Assembly (NCBI GenBank): GCA_015068175.1
Contig: SVLA01000041.1
Location: 1 to 13,915, forward strand
Source of the DNA: Oscillospiraceae bacterium
Lineage (GTDB): Bacteria; Bacillota_A; Clostridia; Oscillospirales; Oscillospiraceae
DNA length: 13,915 nt
Direction: 5' to 3'
This document shows, piece after piece, positions 13,570 through 13,915 of the stretch. Numbering within the stretch: position 1 is the stretch's first letter; each line of letters opens with the position of its first letter. The notes beneath the pieces are model-generated. The model was not told the DNA's origin and searched no databases. It saw nothing but the letters and a program-made list of their open reading frames with translations. Position numbers and translations under genes: made by a program.

Positions 13570-13915
13570 CAGCTCACTCCTTTCATAAAACAGACCATGC
13601 TGATGAGCAGCAGGACACAAACCGAGCCCGTCATGGCCAGCAGCAGGCCCATGGCCCCCGAAAAGGAGGTCACCAAATCATTGATAGCTTTGGAATCCAC
13701 CACAGCGCAAAGCGCCGCTGTCAGCTTCAGGAGCAGATATTGAATGCCGATCCGCAAAAAGGGCGCGATCCACAGGGCGATCAGCGCCACGGTCCCATAG
13801 ATCCCCACCGCGTTTTTCATAACACCGGCCCCCACCAGCACCGCTTCCGAGGCATCGGACAGGATGCCGCCCACCACCGGCACCGCCCCGGACATGGATC
13901 TTGGTGGCCTTCAGG
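13569..13915 (-). CDS. spoIIIAE: Stage III sporulation protein AE, C-terminal part, frameshifted near the edge
   Basis: The last 110 or so codons of SpoIIIAE are here, ending at TGA 13569-13571. The run SGAVPVVGGILSDASEAVL, then KNAVGIYG and two or three membrane segments (IALWIAPFL, LLLAMTGSVCVLLLISMVCF), are family features of this polytopic channel protein. The gene continues past the right edge. In the last 20 bases the frame breaks: LKATKI reads in one frame, and the following MSGAVP reads in another. It is consistent with one extra base near 13896. A TGA closes the downstream frame at 13911-13913. It may be an assembly error at a contig end, so I keep it as a partial gene. Confidence 0.85.

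Noticed and set aside
13105..13620. The upstream start of spoIIIAF at 13620
   Set aside because: It would lie inside spoIIIAE, while the ATG at 13569 has AAAGGAG and a TGATG junction.

Overview
The window looks like part of a chromosome from a moderately GC-rich, spore-forming member of the Clostridia, probably an Oscillospiraceae-like gut bacterium. The main support is the 3' half of a spoIIIA operon (spoIIIAE-AF-AG-AH), an Asp23/Gls24 gene next to nusB, the nusB-xseA-xseB-ispA order usual in Bacillota, strong GGAGG ribosome binding sites and several near-consensus sigma-A promoters with 17-bp spacers. The species call is inference. I saw no tRNA, rRNA, CRISPR array, insertion sequence or prophage gene.

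Left edge (1-1640). A cobalamin riboswitch with its own promoter and a terminator-type expression platform lies on the minus strand; the gene it controls is outside the window. Divergent from it is a cysteine-rich DUF2284 protein with a very short leader. Next comes a C-terminal fragment of a manganese-catalase/CotJC-like protein, then a gene-poor strip bounded by two C5/G5 hairpins that holds a short protein-like frame.

Middle (1640-5600), all on the minus strand. One unit has its own promoter, with an inverted repeat in the spacer, and encodes a PspC-domain protein, a flavin reductase-like protein and a TIM-barrel sugar isomerase/epimerase. A second unit encodes a small protein with a CHAT/caspase-like His-Cys dyad, a YwaF/TMEM164-type membrane protein and a HAD-IIA phosphatase.

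Core operon (5655-10348), minus strand. A strong promoter drives asp23/yqhY, nusB, a TsaD-like paralog, xseA, xseB, ispA and finally a YD-repeat protein. Most junctions overlap by a few bases, so translation is probably coupled. nusB serves rRNA antitermination, xseA/xseB form exonuclease VII, and ispA makes prenyl diphosphates. The YD-repeat gene is a lineage-specific addition, and dxs, often found downstream of ispA, is not there.

Right edge (10374-13915). Two plus-strand genes for cell-surface proteins (an anchored double-SH3 protein and a lipoprotein) sit between the core operon and the spoIIIA operon. The divergent promoters at 10320-10402 have mirror-image -35 regions. A strong hairpin separates the lipoprotein gene from the convergent spoIIIAH end. 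spoIIIAE runs off the right edge and appears frameshifted about 20 bases from the end.

I found no complete undescribed system. The best leads are the CHAT-like/YwaF/HAD unit, the YD-repeat protein attached to ispA, and the mirrored divergent promoter.
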